DNA of 33,869 nucleotides from Bacteroidales bacterium (GTDB lineage Bacteria; Bacteroidota; Bacteroidia; Bacteroidales; JAGONC01): NCBI GenBank assembly GCA_028716265.1, contig JAQUQD010000032.1, positions 1 to 33,869 of the forward strand, read 5' to 3'. Shown piece by piece: positions 1 to 7,464 of this stretch (position 1 is its first letter; each line of letters starts with the position of its first letter). The notes under the pieces were generated by a model. It saw only the letters and a program-made list of their open reading frames with translations, ran no database searches and was not told where the DNA came from. The position numbers and the translations under genes were made by a program.

Positions 1-1
1 A

Positions 2-625
2 TCGAACGTGGATTTCCTGAAGGAAAACACCAGGCTCGTGGCTCCCTTTTACGGAGTCATTTCCGGAAAATATTTTGAAGACGGAGAGATGTATTCCGGC
101 GCCCCCAATACTGCTTCCGGGAAAGCAGCTATCCTCTCGATAGTACAGATCAATCCGCTGAAAGCCATGGTGAACGTTCCCGAAACCTATTACCCGCTGG
201 TCGGGGAGGGGATGAAGCCAAAGATCCAGAGCGACACGTATCCCGGGGAGATCTATACCGGGACGATCATCCGCAAATATCCCACCGTGGACCCATCCAC
301 CCATTCTTTCCAGGTGGAGATCAGGATCGACAATGCGGGCGAAAAGCTGCGCCCGGGTATGTTTGCCCGGGTGGAGCTGGAGCTGGGAGAGATGAGTGCC
401 CTGGTGGTACCCGCTCTGGCGGTGCTTAAAATGCAGGGTTCCGACGAACGCTATGTCTTCCTGGAGGAGCAAGGAGCGGCCAAAAGAGTGTCGGTTAAGC
501 TGGGACAGCGGTTCGACGACCTGGTGGAGATCATTTCGCCGGAAATCAAGGAAGGCGACCGGCTGATCATCGCCGGCCAATCCAGGCTGGTCGACAAAGT
601 CCCGGTGGAAGTCGTCACGGAATAG
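2..625 (+). CDS. RND efflux periplasmic adaptor (membrane fusion protein), C-terminal part
   Basis: This is the C-terminal 207 codons of a periplasmic adaptor that links an inner-membrane RND pump to an outer-membrane channel. The frame is open to the left edge, so the true start lies upstream; the GTG at 8 is internal. What remains fits the beta-barrel and membrane-proximal domains of HlyD/AcrA-type adaptors: the stretch around residues 95-125 has the family-typical pattern of a Val/Ile-rich strand followed by LRPGMFARVELELG, and the end has the GDRLIIAGQSRLVDKVPVEV pattern seen at adaptor C-termini. The permease gene starts 42 bases downstream on the same strand, so the two are almost certainly one operon. 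The missing N-terminal part would hold the membrane anchor or lipid attachment, the lipoyl domain and the hairpin. The substrate cannot be read from this fragment. Confidence 0.93.
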   Translation, partial: SNVDFLKENTRLVAPFYGVISGKYFEDGEMYSGAPNTASGKAAILSIVQINPLKAMVNVPETYYPLVGEGMKPKIQSDTYPGEIYTGTIIRKYPTVDPSTHSFQVEIRIDNAGEKLRPGMFARVELELGEMSALVVPALAVLKMQGSDERYVFLEEQGAAKRVSVKLGQRFDDLVEIISPEIKEGDRLIIAGQSRLVDKVPVEVVTE

Positions 626-667
626 GGTGTGAATCGAGAAGAGTATTAACCGTTTAAGAGCATTCGC

Positions 668-3600
668 ATGAGTATCTATAAAAGTGCTGTCAATAAACCC
701 ATTACAACGATCATGGTATTCACCGCGGTGGTGGTGCTGGGATTATATTCCCTCAGGAACATCCCCATCGACCTCTACCCGGAAATGGAGCCGCCGTTCA
801 TCAGTGTCATGACCACCTATGCAGGCGCCAATGCTGCCGACATAGAGACCAATGTGACCAAGCCCATCGAGGACGCGATGAATTCCGTGGATAACCTGAA
901 AGAGGTCACTTCCGTTTCCTACGATAACCTTTCCCTGGTGAACATGGAGTTTGAATGGGGCACCAATCTCGATGAAGTGATGAACGATGTGAGGTCGGTC
1001 ATTGATGCCACCTACAATTATTTGCCTGATGGATGCGAACGGCCGTCGGTATTCAAGTTCAACACCAGCATGATGCCCATTCTTTTTTATGCCATTACGG
1101 CCGAAGAAAGTTATCCGGGACTGCAGAAGATCATTGAGGAGAAACTGGTGAATCCCCTCAACCGGATCGAAGGAGTTGGTTCGGTATCGACGTTTGGGGA
1201 GCCCAAAAGGATCATTTACGTGGACGTTGATCCCAAAAAACTGGACGCATATGCCCTTTCCCTCGAACAAATAGGCAACATGATCGCTTCGGAGAATTTG
1301 AACATGCCCTCGGGGAATGTCAAAATGGGTCAGTTCGATTACCAGCTGAGGGTGGAGGGCGAGTTTGAGGAGAGCGACCAGCTCAACGGTATCATGGTGG
1401 GAAACATGGCCGGGAAACCCATTTACCTGCGGGACGTTGCCGTGGTCAGGGACACGATCAAGTACGGTTTTATCGATGAAAGCATCAATGGGAAAAAAGG
1501 AATGCGCCTGCTGGTGCAGAAGCAATCAGGGGCCAATACGGTGAAGATCGCCAGGGAGGTCAACCAGCAGCTGAAAGAGTTAACCCCCACCCTGCCTCCT
1601 GACATTCAGATTAGCCCCATCATGGACACCTCAGATTTTATCCGCGGATCGATCGACAACCTCTCCGAAACGCTGATGTGGGCGTTCCTGTTCGTGATCC
1701 TGGTGGTGTTGTTCTTCCTGGGACGGTGGAGGGCCACGCTGATCATCATTCTGACCATTCCCATTTCCCTGGTGGTCTCCTTCATCTATCTTTACTTTAC
1801 CGGAAGCTCGCTCAACGTGATCTCCCTGTCGTCCCTTACTATCGCCATCGGGATGGTGGTGGATGATGCGATCGTGGTGCTGGAGAACATCACCCGCCAT
1901 ATTGAAAGGGGAAGCAGTCCGAGGGAAGCAGCCATTTATGCGACCAACGAGGTCTGGTTGGCCGTCATCATCACCACGCTGGTCATCGTCGCCGTATTTC
2001 TCCCGCTAACACTGGTAGGCGGCATGACGGGGGTGATGTTCAACGAGCTCGGCTGGATCGTGACCATCACGATCGTCACCTCCACTCTGGTTGCGATCAC
2101 ACTTACACCGATGCTCTCATCCAGGCTACTGAAAACATGGGTGCCGAAGGAAAGGATCCTGAATACGACATACGACCGTACGATCCGGGTTTTTCTTGAC
2201 CGGCTGGATGCCTTCTACCAGAAGACCATCCACTGGGTGTTGCGCCACAAGCGGTTCACCGTTACCATCAGCATAGCCATCTTTTTCGGGAGCCTGGTCA
2301 TGGGAGCGTTGTTCATAAAGACCGATTTTTTCCCCGAGAGTGATGAGAGTAGCATGACGGTTTCCCTCGAGATGCAGACGGGACTGAGGATGGAGGAGTC
2401 GCTGAAAACGGCCCGAAAGGTGGAACAGATCATCAGGGACCGGTATCCTGAGATCACTCTGGTTTCCAATTCCACGGGTGCCGATGACGAAGGTAGTTTC
2501 TTTTCGTTGTTCATGGCCACCGGCTCCAACCGGACCAATTTAATGATGCGGCTTGTCCCCATTGAAGAGCGCTCCCGATCGGTCTTCGAGATCGCCGACG
2601 ACCTGCGGCACCAGCTGGACCAGATCGCAGAGATCGTGACATATGAAGTGGCGACCTCCAGCTCTATGTTTGGAGGGACCACCAATACGGTGGACATTGA
2701 AATTTTCGGGTACGACTTCAACGAGACCAACAGGCTGGCCGACGAGATCAGGAACCGGGTCCGTAAGATCAAAGGGGCCACGGAGGTCACCCTGAGCCGG
2801 GAGAAAGACCGGCCCGAACTGCAGGTGGTGCTTGACCGTGAGAAACTGGCCCTGAACGGCCTGAACAGCGCCATGGTTTCCACATATATTCGTAACCGCG
2901 TGGATGGGCTGACCGCTTCCGTGTTCCGCGAGGAAGGGGATGAATATGACATCGATGTGCGCTTTGAGGAGGATTACCGGAATTCCATCACCGACCTTGA
3001 GGAGATCACCATCATCAACCCATCAGGGAATAAGATCAAACTGAGCGAGCTGGGGCAGGTGAGGGAATACTGGTCGCCGCCCAACATTGAGCATAAACGC
3101 AGGGAGCGGATCGCCAGGGTATCCGTCAAACCGGTGGGCGTATCCCTTGGGGAGCTGGCCAACCGGATCAGGGACGAGATGAAGGAGGTGGAAGTGCCGC
3201 CGGAGATCATGATCAATGTTGGTGGTGCCTATGAAGACCAGGTGGAAGGATTCCAGGATATCGGGCTGCTGATGGTCGTGAGCCTCATCCTGGTGTTCAT
3301 CGTGATGGCCTCGCAGTTCGAGTCGTTTGCCATACCGTTTGTGATCATGTTCTCGATTCCTTTCGCCTTCACCGGGGTGGTCCTGATCTTGTTCCTGACA
3401 GGCACCACCTTAAGCCTGATCGCAGCTCTGGGAGCTGTGTTGCTGATCGGCATCGTGGTGAAGAACGGGATCGTGCTGGTGGATTTCATCAACCTGATGC
3501 GCGACAGGGGTTATGAGCTGTATGAAGCAATCGAACGGGCGGGCCGCTCCCGTCTCCGTCCGGTGCTGATGACGGCAGGGACCACCATCCTGGGGATGCT

Positions 3601-3793
3601 TCCCCTGGCCCTGAGCAGGGGCGAAGGGTCCGAGATATGGTCGCCCATGGGCATCACAGTCATCGGGGGACTGGTGTTCTCCACGATCGTCACCATGGTC
3701 ATCGTCCCGGTCATGTATGCCGTCCTGGCACGCAGGGGCGAACGCGACAAGAAGACCAAACTCCGCAAACGCTTCATCTTCCTTGATCAATAA
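668..3793 (+). CDS. RND-family multidrug efflux permease (AcrB/HAE1 type)
   Basis: A 1041-residue inner-membrane proton/drug antiporter, full length for the AcrB/MexB family. An N-terminal helix (residues about 12-30) precedes the first large periplasmic domain; a membrane block lies at about 335-545 and a second periplasmic domain and membrane block follow, ending near 1025. The proton-relay residues are present: an Asp-Asp pair at 399-400 in the motif VVDDAIVVLEN, and Lys932 in VVKNGIVLVD. This resembles the HAE1 (drug/lipophile) group more than the heavy-metal CusA group, which is inference from overall motif spelling. It follows the adaptor gene by 42 bases; no TolC-like channel gene is visible downstream, so the channel is upstream of the window or elsewhere. 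A PII-like accessory gene follows 40 bases after its stop. Start ATG at 668 is the first in frame and matches the conserved cytoplasmic N-terminus. Confidence 0.96.
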   Translation: MSIYKSAVNKPITTIMVFTAVVVLGLYSLRNIPIDLYPEMEPPFISVMTTYAGANAADIETNVTKPIEDAMNSVDNLKEVTSVSYDNLSLVNMEFEWGTNLDEVMNDVRSVIDATYNYLPDGCERPSVFKFNTSMMPILFYAITAEESYPGLQKIIEEKLVNPLNRIEGVGSVSTFGEPKRIIYVDVDPKKLDAYALSLEQIGNMIASENLNMPSGNVKMGQFDYQLRVEGEFEESDQLNGIMVGNMAGKPIYLRDVAVVRDTIKYGFIDESINGKKGMRLLVQKQSGANTVKIAREVNQQLKELTPTLPPDIQISPIMDTSDFIRGSIDNLSETLMWAFLFVILVVLFFLGRWRATLIIILTIPISLVVSFIYLYFTGSSLNVISLSSLTIAIGMVVDDAIVVLENITRHIERGSSPREAAIYATNEVWLAVIITTLVIVAVFLPLTLVGGMTGVMFNELGWIVTITIVTSTLVAITLTPMLSSRLLKTWVPKERILNTTYDRTIRVFLDRLDAFYQKTIHWVLRHKRFTVTISIAIFFGSLVMGALFIKTDFFPESDESSMTVSLEMQTGLRMEESLKTARKVEQIIRDRYPEITLVSNSTGADDEGSFFSLFMATGSNRTNLMMRLVPIEERSRSVFEIADDLRHQLDQIAEIVTYEVATSSSMFGGTTNTVDIEIFGYDFNETNRLADEIRNRVRKIKGATEVTLSREKDRPELQVVLDREKLALNGLNSAMVSTYIRNRVDGLTASVFREEGDEYDIDVRFEEDYRNSITDLEEITIINPSGNKIKLSELGQVREYWSPPNIEHKRRERIARVSVKPVGVSLGELANRIRDEMKEVEVPPEIMINVGGAYEDQVEGFQDIGLLMVVSLILVFIVMASQFESFAIPFVIMFSIPFAFTGVVLILFLTGTTLSLIAALGAVLLIGIVVKNGIVLVDFINLMRDRGYELYEAIERAGRSRLRPVLMTAGTTILGMLPLALSRGEGSEIWSPMGITVIGGLVFSTIVTMVIVPVMYAVLARRGERDKKTKLRKRFIFLDQ

Positions 3794-3833
3794 TTAATTT
3801 CGAATTGTCCGTAGGACATAAAGAGTTTTAGCA

Positions 3834-4127
3834 ATGAAAGCAGTATTTATCATATTTAACCAGGCCCATACCGAAAGGTTGGAATATGTATTCGACCGGT
3901 TGGGGATCAGGGGGTATACATGGTGGCAGGAAGTCCAGGGTAGGGGTAGTGAAACAGGCGAACCACGCATGGGAACCCATACCTGGCCGGAAATGAATTC
4001 AGCAGCCATCGCCATCATCCCCGATGAACAGGTGGAGATCCTTCTTCAGGACATCAGAAAGATCGATGAGGTGAACCGGGAGGTTGGCATCAGGGCGTTT
4101 GTATGGGAGGTGCTGAAAACAGTATGA
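3834..4127 (+). CDS. PG0541-type transporter-associated protein (PII-like fold)
   Basis: A 97-residue soluble protein of the small family found directly behind RND pump genes in Bacteroidota (the Porphyromonas PG0541 family; distantly like DUF3240/PII). The alternating pattern MKAVFIIFNQAH at the N-terminus, a helix with ERLEYVFDRLGIRGYTWW, then a loop with Arg-Gly and TWPEMNS, and a final AIIPDEQVEILLQDIRKID strand-helix unit are consistent with a ferredoxin-like PII fold. The role is not established; PII-like proteins usually bind a small ligand or metal and control a membrane transporter, so it may tune the RND pump next to it. It lies 40 bases after the permease stop and is probably co-transcribed. 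Its last eight codons and stop lie in one arm of a long inverted repeat (4101-4158), which is unusual. Confidence 0.85.
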   Translation: MKAVFIIFNQAHTERLEYVFDRLGIRGYTWWQEVQGRGSETGEPRMGTHTWPEMNSAAIAIIPDEQVEILLQDIRKIDEVNREVGIRAFVWEVLKTV

Positions 4128-4158
4128 TGCAACACACTGTTTTCATCGCCTCCCATAC
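4101..4158. repeat. 23-base-arm palindrome overlapping the 3' end of the PII-like gene
   Basis: Arm 4101-4123 (GTATGGGAGGTGCTGAAAAC then AGT) pairs with 4136-4158 with only two mismatches around a 12-base loop. The left arm is coding (last codons of the upstream gene), the stop codon is in the loop, and the right arm is untranslated. It has no strict T-run but is followed by a T-rich tract, so it may act as a transcript end or as a 3' mRNA stabiliser. Confidence 0.8.
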
Positions 4159-4217
4159 GAACTGTATTATTTATAATTTTACAGGTTCGTAAATTATATT
4201 CACCAATCCATAAACGT

Positions 4218-4454
4218 ATGAAATCATTCAGAATATGGGCGGCCGCTGTCATCATTGCGGTTTTTGCCGCAGGATGTGCAGGAAACCCAAATCCCCAGAA
4301 CACTCCGCAGGAAAGTGACACTGAAATCGAACAGGTGACACAGGAACTGGAAACTGTTGAAGACTCGGTCGCTGTCGCCCTCGATAGCGCAAAACAGGCT
4401 ATTGAGGAGGCAACCGATGAATTGAACCAATTATTAAACGATCTTAACAAGTAA
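4218..4454 (+). CDS. Small lipoprotein with acidic, helical tail
   Basis: A 78-residue precursor with a charged N-terminus, a hydrophobic stretch (residues about 6-18) and a lipobox FAAGC whose Cys20 would be lipidated. After a short Pro/Asn/Gln linker the mature part is acidic and strongly helical, with heptad-like spacing (EQVTQELETVEDSV, then QAIEEATDELNQLLNDL). No known domain is recognised. It would sit at the periplasmic face of a membrane. Its stop is four bases before the next gene, so the two are translationally close and very likely co-transcribed. The length and helix content recall small entericidin/Lpp-like lipoproteins, but there is no clear homology to either. Confidence 0.75.
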   Translation: MKSFRIWAAAVIIAVFAAGCAGNPNPQNTPQESDTEIEQVTQELETVEDSVAVALDSAKQAIEEATDELNQLLNDLNK

Positions 4455-4458
4455 AAAG

Positions 4459-5217
4459 ATGAAAAGTATCCGTTTCACCCCATTCGTGTATTTTATTGTT
4501 GTCTGTTTTCTGGTTACGTTCCATTCGGGCGCGGTGGCACAGCAGACCTCGACTTCTGTTCAGTCAAAAGAAAAGACGACCGTTCAGCAGAAACCTAAGC
4601 TTCAGGTTGACACAGCCAGGAGCAAAACCGGTGTGAAGCCTGTGCCGGGAACCCAGAAAAGCAAGATTCCCACTTCTGATCCCAGGGGGACGACACAGGG
4701 AAAAGGTCAGCAAAATACCCAGAAGACCTACGAAGATGACCAGACAAAGGGAACCAAGGAATCACCAAGGCCAAAGGACGCCATTGACCCGAAAGGGGAT
4801 AAGCCTGCTCCGCAAAAAGGATCAGTCGATGTCAAAGGAGAACAGAAAGGAGCTGCAGGAGAGCCCACGCATTATGAACATCGCCCAGAAAAGGATCAGC
4901 AGGGGCACGCATACGGTAAAGACAAAGGTGGCCTGCAGGGAAAGGAGTTTGGCCAGGAAAGGGCCGAACAGGCAAGGCTGAACAGAGAAGCCAAAAGCAA
5001 AGAACTCAATGAATCCATCCTTCAGGGAGAGCAGAAAGTGAAGGAAGCGCGCGAGAGGATCGAGGTGGCCAAGAAACAGATGGAACAGGACAAGCAGATG
5101 GGCAGGATATCCGAACAGGTCTTCCAGGAAAGGAAAGAAAAGATCTCGAAGGCGGAACAGGCACTCAGCGACCTTGAGTTCAGCCTGGATAAAGCCAGGA
5201 AAGCAGCATCCCGGTAA
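4459..5217 (+). CDS. Secreted, highly charged low-complexity protein with C-terminal coiled coil
   Basis: A 252-residue protein of unknown function. A signal peptide is clear: basic start, hydrophobic core around residues 10-24, cleavage likely after AVAQ. Residues about 30-165 are low in complexity and rich in Lys, Gln, Thr, Pro and Gly, expected to be disordered. Residues about 168-252 are a long Lys/Glu/Gln/Arg helix (for example ESILQGEQKVKEARERIEV) predicted to form a coiled coil. It follows the small lipoprotein gene by four bases. A basic linker plus coiled coil suggests a periplasmic or surface protein that contacts peptidoglycan, polysaccharide or another envelope protein, but this is inference only. 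Confidence 0.75.
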   Translation: MKSIRFTPFVYFIVVCFLVTFHSGAVAQQTSTSVQSKEKTTVQQKPKLQVDTARSKTGVKPVPGTQKSKIPTSDPRGTTQGKGQQNTQKTYEDDQTKGTKESPRPKDAIDPKGDKPAPQKGSVDVKGEQKGAAGEPTHYEHRPEKDQQGHAYGKDKGGLQGKEFGQERAEQARLNREAKSKELNESILQGEQKVKEARERIEVAKKQMEQDKQMGRISEQVFQERKEKISKAEQALSDLEFSLDKARKAASR

Positions 5218-5301
5218 TCATAAATCCACCCGGAGGGTTTCATTGCCCGCCGCCTCGATGAAGACTGGATAGCAGTCGTCATAGGCTATGTCAAAATACA
5301 A

Positions 5302-5386
5302 TTTAACCACGGAGTGCACGGAGAATTCACGAAGATCACGGAGCTTAAATGACTCGTTATCAATCCTCTGTGATCTCCGTGGTTTA
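5302..5386. repeat. Imperfect palindromic repeat with CCACGGAG / CTCCGTGG ends
   Basis: The left end TTTAACCACGGAGTGCACGG pairs imperfectly with the right end CTCTGTGATCTCCGTGGTTT (about 22 positions, few mismatches) around an AT-rich centre. It lies in the 253-base gap between the convergent genes ending at 5217 and 5471. It belongs to the class of ACGGAG/CTCCGT intergenic palindromes often seen in Bacteroidota contigs; there is no T-run to make it an ordinary terminator. No gene is visible in 5218-5470. Confidence 0.7.
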
Positions 5387-5470
5387 ATAAAAACATACAT
5401 TTTAACACACCCTCACCAAAATCCAGACTAATCCAAATAGATCTGTAAATCCGAAATACTGAATACTAAA

Positions 5471-6841
5471 TCAGAAATTGAACACTTTTCTCAACTCATT
5501 CTGTAATTCCCTAAATGTAATGGGTTTTGCAAGAATGGTCTTTTGTTCATCCAGCAGGAACATGGTGGGTGTGGCGTAAATATTGAAATCGATGGCGGGC
5601 TGGCTTCCCCATCCCTTCAGGTCACAGGCGTTCATCCACGGATAATTGCCTTCTTTCAGGGCTTTTCGATAGGCCTCCATATCGTTGTCTATCGAAATGG
5701 CAAGCATTTCGAGCCTGGGACGGTACTTCTGGTATACTTCTTTAAGCTGGGGCATCAGCTCCGAGCAGTGCGGACACCAGCTTGCCCAGAAGATGATCAG
5801 CAGATAGTCGTTGGTAAATTGCTGCAGGTCGAGGAGCTTGCCGCTGGTGTCGGCAATTACAACTGCGGGAGCAGGCTTGCCCACCGACAGGTTCTGGTAG
5901 TTCTTCAGCCGTTTTATCACCTCGCTGTCGATGTTCTCGTTCTCGCAGCCTTCTTCAATGGCATATGTGGTCGAGATGTGGTCCAGCACTTTGTCGAAAT
6001 GGTATTTTTCGAAACCTTTCACCAGGTACTCCAGCATGAAACGGTAAACCGTTTCGTCCGCCATGGAGTGACCAAGCATCACATCAACGGCTTCAATGAA
6101 GGAGGCCTCCAGCTGTTCCTGGGTGAACTGCCGGTTGCCGTAAAGCGAAAGGTAATCGATCGCCAGGTTGGTATAAACCGTGCTTCGAAGCAAATTGGTA
6201 TCTGTCATGTCGACCAGTGACCAGTAATTCGCGCGGAGAAACTTGATACGTTCCTCGGGAGTGAACTCTGCCTTCAGGTTAGGCTTTCTCTGCGCTTTTA
6301 ATACCCGCGTCACAAAAAGCGAGGGAAATTCCGAGACGATGCTGTCGATATAGCGTTCCGTGATCTGCTGTGCCAGATGGTATTGTTGTTTGATCTGATC
6401 AAAAAATGCGTCATCGCGGGGGTAATAATCGATCATGGTGGTGAGAAGGTCGAGTTTGAGCCGGTTTTTACCTGCCAGCTGAAGGAAGTCATAATAGATC
6501 TGGTTTTCCCTTGACTCCACAATTCGCAGGCTGTCGAAGGGCTCATCAAAATCAGTGCGGAAACGGACATCCTCCCTGTTCAGGATGAGATCCACATAAT
6601 GGTCCTTTTTCAAAATGACGCGGTAATACCCGGGCAGACGGTCGCCTGACCAGGGGATGCTGATCATACCACCGGGCATGACCATGGCCGAATCAAAGAC
6701 CTGAACCTGCTCCCCGTAAAACGAGGCCAGGTAAATTTTGGACTCAGCAAGATTGGCAACCTCACCGGTAATAGTAAAGGTTGTCTGCGAATAACATGAT
6801 AAAGAGAACAGTACCAGGAGGAAAGGAACAAATGCTTTCAT
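5471..6841 (-). CDS. TlpA-like thiol-disulfide oxidoreductase with N-terminal beta domain
   Basis: A 456-residue exported protein. I place the start at the ATG at 6841, where a clean signal peptide begins (MKAFVPFLLVLFSLSCYSQ); an upstream in-frame ATG at 6889 would put 16 residues in front of it. The first about 100 residues form a beta-rich module of the DUF4369 kind (TFTITGEVANLAESKIYL), followed by a helical middle part. The last about 130 residues are a thioredoxin fold with the redox pair Cys356-Pro-His-Cys359 in WASWCPHCSELMPQL and a cis-Pro region TPTMFLLD. Proteins like this reduce disulfides in periplasmic or lipidated partners, such as c-type cytochrome apoproteins. The Cys in the signal region (LFSLSCYS) could be a lipobox, so it may be a lipoprotein. 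It stands alone, convergent with the 4459 gene. Confidence 0.88.
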   Translation of the reverse strand: MKAFVPFLLVLFSLSCYSQTTFTITGEVANLAESKIYLASFYGEQVQVFDSAMVMPGGMISIPWSGDRLPGYYRVILKKDHYVDLILNREDVRFRTDFDEPFDSLRIVESRENQIYYDFLQLAGKNRLKLDLLTTMIDYYPRDDAFFDQIKQQYHLAQQITERYIDSIVSEFPSLFVTRVLKAQRKPNLKAEFTPEERIKFLRANYWSLVDMTDTNLLRSTVYTNLAIDYLSLYGNRQFTQEQLEASFIEAVDVMLGHSMADETVYRFMLEYLVKGFEKYHFDKVLDHISTTYAIEEGCENENIDSEVIKRLKNYQNLSVGKPAPAVVIADTSGKLLDLQQFTNDYLLIIFWASWCPHCSELMPQLKEVYQKYRPRLEMLAISIDNDMEAYRKALKEGNYPWMNACDLKGWGSQPAIDFNIYATPTMFLLDEQKTILAKPITFRELQNELRKVFNF

Positions 6842-6978
6842 AATTTGGCTGTCATGGGAGAACAAAAATACGAAAAACGCATACATCATCCGGCTTAAGG
6901 GTAAATCGAATAAGTTGCAGGGGAGGAGTAATATTTAAATAATACTGTATATTAGCGTCCTCATCTAAAACCAGTTCT

Positions 6979-7431
6979 ATGAAAAAATCTGCATTATTGT
7001 TCCTGTTCATGACCGGTTTCTTCATGGTTGTGACGCCGGTAAAGGCCCAGCCTGTAAAAGCGGACGACATCCTGGGTTTCTGGCTGAATGAAGAGAAAGA
7101 TGCTAAGATTGAGATCACCAACATCTGCGGAAAGTATTTCGGGAAAGTAGTCTGGCTGAAAGAGCCCAATGAAGCAGACGGGCGCGCCAAGGTCGATGAC
7201 CAGAATCCTGAACCTTCTTTACAGAATCGTCCCATCATCGGACTAGAGCTCCTGAAGAGTTTCGTTTTTGACGAGGATGAATGGAACAGCGGAACCATCT
7301 ACGATCCGGACAACGGGAAGACCTACAAGTGCACCATCAAGAAAGGAGCGGCCACCCTGTTGAACATCAGGGGATATATTGGCAAGGAGTGGATGGGACT
7401 GGGCAGAACCACGGTTTGGACCCGGCCCTGA
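6979..7431 (+). CDS. DUF2147 family exported protein
   Basis: A 150-residue protein with a signal peptide (MKKSALLFLFMTGFFMVVTP, cleavage near VKAQ) and the DUF2147 pattern: DILGFWLNEEKDAKIEI near residue 30, then YFGKVVWLKEPN, a middle segment with GLELLKSFVFDEDEWNSGTI, IYDPDNGKTYKC, and a terminal GYIGKEWMGLGRTTVWTR. This family forms a small lipocalin-like beta barrel in the periplasm; its ligand is not known. It is divergent from the TlpA-like gene (137 bases apart) and convergent with the DUF5723-like gene, with only 33 bases between the stop codons, so the transcripts of the latter two may overlap at their 3' ends. Confidence 0.88.
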   Translation: MKKSALLFLFMTGFFMVVTPVKAQPVKADDILGFWLNEEKDAKIEITNICGKYFGKVVWLKEPNEADGRAKVDDQNPEPSLQNRPIIGLELLKSFVFDEDEWNSGTIYDPDNGKTYKCTIKKGAATLLNIRGYIGKEWMGLGRTTVWTRP

Positions 7432-7464
7432 GAGCCTGAGCCCCCGGTGTTCAGCAGATCTCTC

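Noticed and set aside
743-1525. Long open frame on the - strand inside the RND permease gene
   Set aside because: It is the complement of a fully supported gene, has no family features, and its composition follows the codon pattern of the sense strand.
4840-5200. Repeat-like AAAGGA/CAGAAAG tracts as possible CRISPR or minisatellite
   Set aside because: They encode the low-complexity Lys/Gln-rich part of a secreted protein in one open frame; there is no regular repeat-spacer pattern.
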